A stretch of DNA of 64,000 bases from Choricystis sp. odSpoLacu1. Its lineage: Eukaryota > Chlorophyta > Trebouxiophyceae. The position numbers and the translations under genes are program-made. The DNA lies in assembly GCA_958009055.1 (NCBI GenBank), contig OY253656.1, forward strand, positions 310,001 through 374,000, written 5' to 3'. The notes under the pieces are model-generated. The model did no database searches and had not been told where the DNA came from. It worked only from the letters and a program-made list of their open reading frames with translations. This document shows, piece by piece, positions 63,677 to 64,000 of this stretch; within the stretch, counting starts at the first letter, position 1; the number at the start of each line of letters is the position of its first letter.

Positions 63677-63770
63677 CCTGTTGTTTTGTAACCACCCCCA
63701 CACTTTTTGTTTCACCTCAAACGTCATCCCTCCCTCTCTGCCGTGTCAGTTGGTGTGTGTGGCTGCGGCT

Positions 63771-63838
63771 GGCGAGGAGGTCCAACTGTCTCCGGTGTAG
63801 TTCGGTTGGGGTAGGAAGAGGGATGAAGAGAGAGAAGA
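63771..63838 (+). repeat. Direct repeat, copy 2
   Basis: A diverged copy of 63614-63676. It also ends a short open stretch with CCGGTGTAG (stop at 63798-63800) followed by the same purine-rich flank. A CAG just before TTGGTGTGTG at about 63749 could make it an alternative last exon. Confidence 0.7.
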
Positions 63839-63870
63839 GCGTCGTTTCAGCCCCCACACACTTCCCTCAA

Positions 63871-64000
63871 TGGCGTCCTGCCTCCGCCCCCCGCCTCTCT
63901 CCCCTCTGCGCCGACACCCCCACCCCCACTCACCCCACTGCCTGCCCACGGGTGCCCCCGATGCAGCCTCCGCCCTGGCCGCGTTCGACGCGCTGGCCGC
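63871..64000 (+). CDS. Partial protein with organellar leader (5' end only)
   Basis: An ATG at 63871 opens a frame that continues to the window edge. The first residues MASCLRPPPLSPLRRHPHPH look like a plastid transit peptide, and GAPDAASALAAFDALA begins the presumed mature part. Too little is visible to identify it. Confidence 0.5.

Noticed and set aside
1..64000. CRISPR array, operon-like ribosome binding sites or other bacterial features
   Set aside because: No spaced identical repeats were seen, and introns, splice signals and gene content are eukaryotic nuclear.

Overview
The window is a strongly GC-rich, gene-dense stretch of a eukaryotic nuclear genome. It most likely comes from a flagellated, photosynthetic unicellular alga of the green lineage. 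Coding genes are split by short GT-AG introns (about 59-150 nt, a few up to 700), with donors like GTGAGT or GTGCGT and acceptors like CACACAG or CTCACAG. Plastid functions support a photosynthetic host: a thylakoid-lumen protein with a twin-arginine signal, sirohydrochlorin ferrochelatase, a RelA/SpoT homologue with a transit-like leader, and PrmA. An outer-dynein-arm docking-complex protein (ODA1/DC2 type) implies motile flagella. A FAE1-type ketoacyl-CoA synthase and TGTAA motifs after several stop codons (the usual green-algal poly(A) signal) point to the green lineage. The genus cannot be told from the sequence.

Layout. 1-10 kb: PP4 phosphatase, a small lumen protein, a hypothetical nuclear protein, a large DNA cytosine methyltransferase with C-terminal chromatin-reader modules, another nuclear protein, and SirB. 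10-20 kb: a same-strand run of RSH, PrmA, a PHD-GNAT protein and KCS. 20-33 kb: ODA1-like, EXS-domain protein, ATP10, a membrane protein, an intron-containing tRNA-Gln, a small organellar protein, a J-domain/GPALPP protein, an LRR protein and RPL5. 33-45 kb: GDT1/TMEM165, Enhancer-of-polycomb (EPL1) with a histone H1-like tail, V-ATPase subunit A, a WDR44-like protein, an Agenet/Tudor-like protein and LSM14/SCD6. 45-57 kb: tandem USP protein, linker histone H1, a repeat protein, Pumilio, SF3B2 and a plastid membrane protein. 57-64 kb: tRNA-Arg inside an inverted repeat, an F-box pseudogene, quinone oxidoreductase, Nudix, TPR, DTW-domain tRNA-modification protein, a small organellar protein and a partial gene.

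Genes mostly alternate in strand and share short divergent promoters or nearly abutting 3' ends. Chromatin and RNA-regulation genes are prominent (DNMT, PHD-GNAT, EPL1, Agenet, H1, Pumilio, LSM14, SF3B2), but nothing shows that they form an operon-like unit.

Two points limit the annotation. Several otherwise clear proteins change reading frame exactly at long G/C homopolymers or CG repeats, which most probably reflects indels in the assembly. Some other frame changes are better explained by very short introns in GC-rich sequence. All exon boundaries were read by eye from frame continuity and splice consensus, without transcript support.
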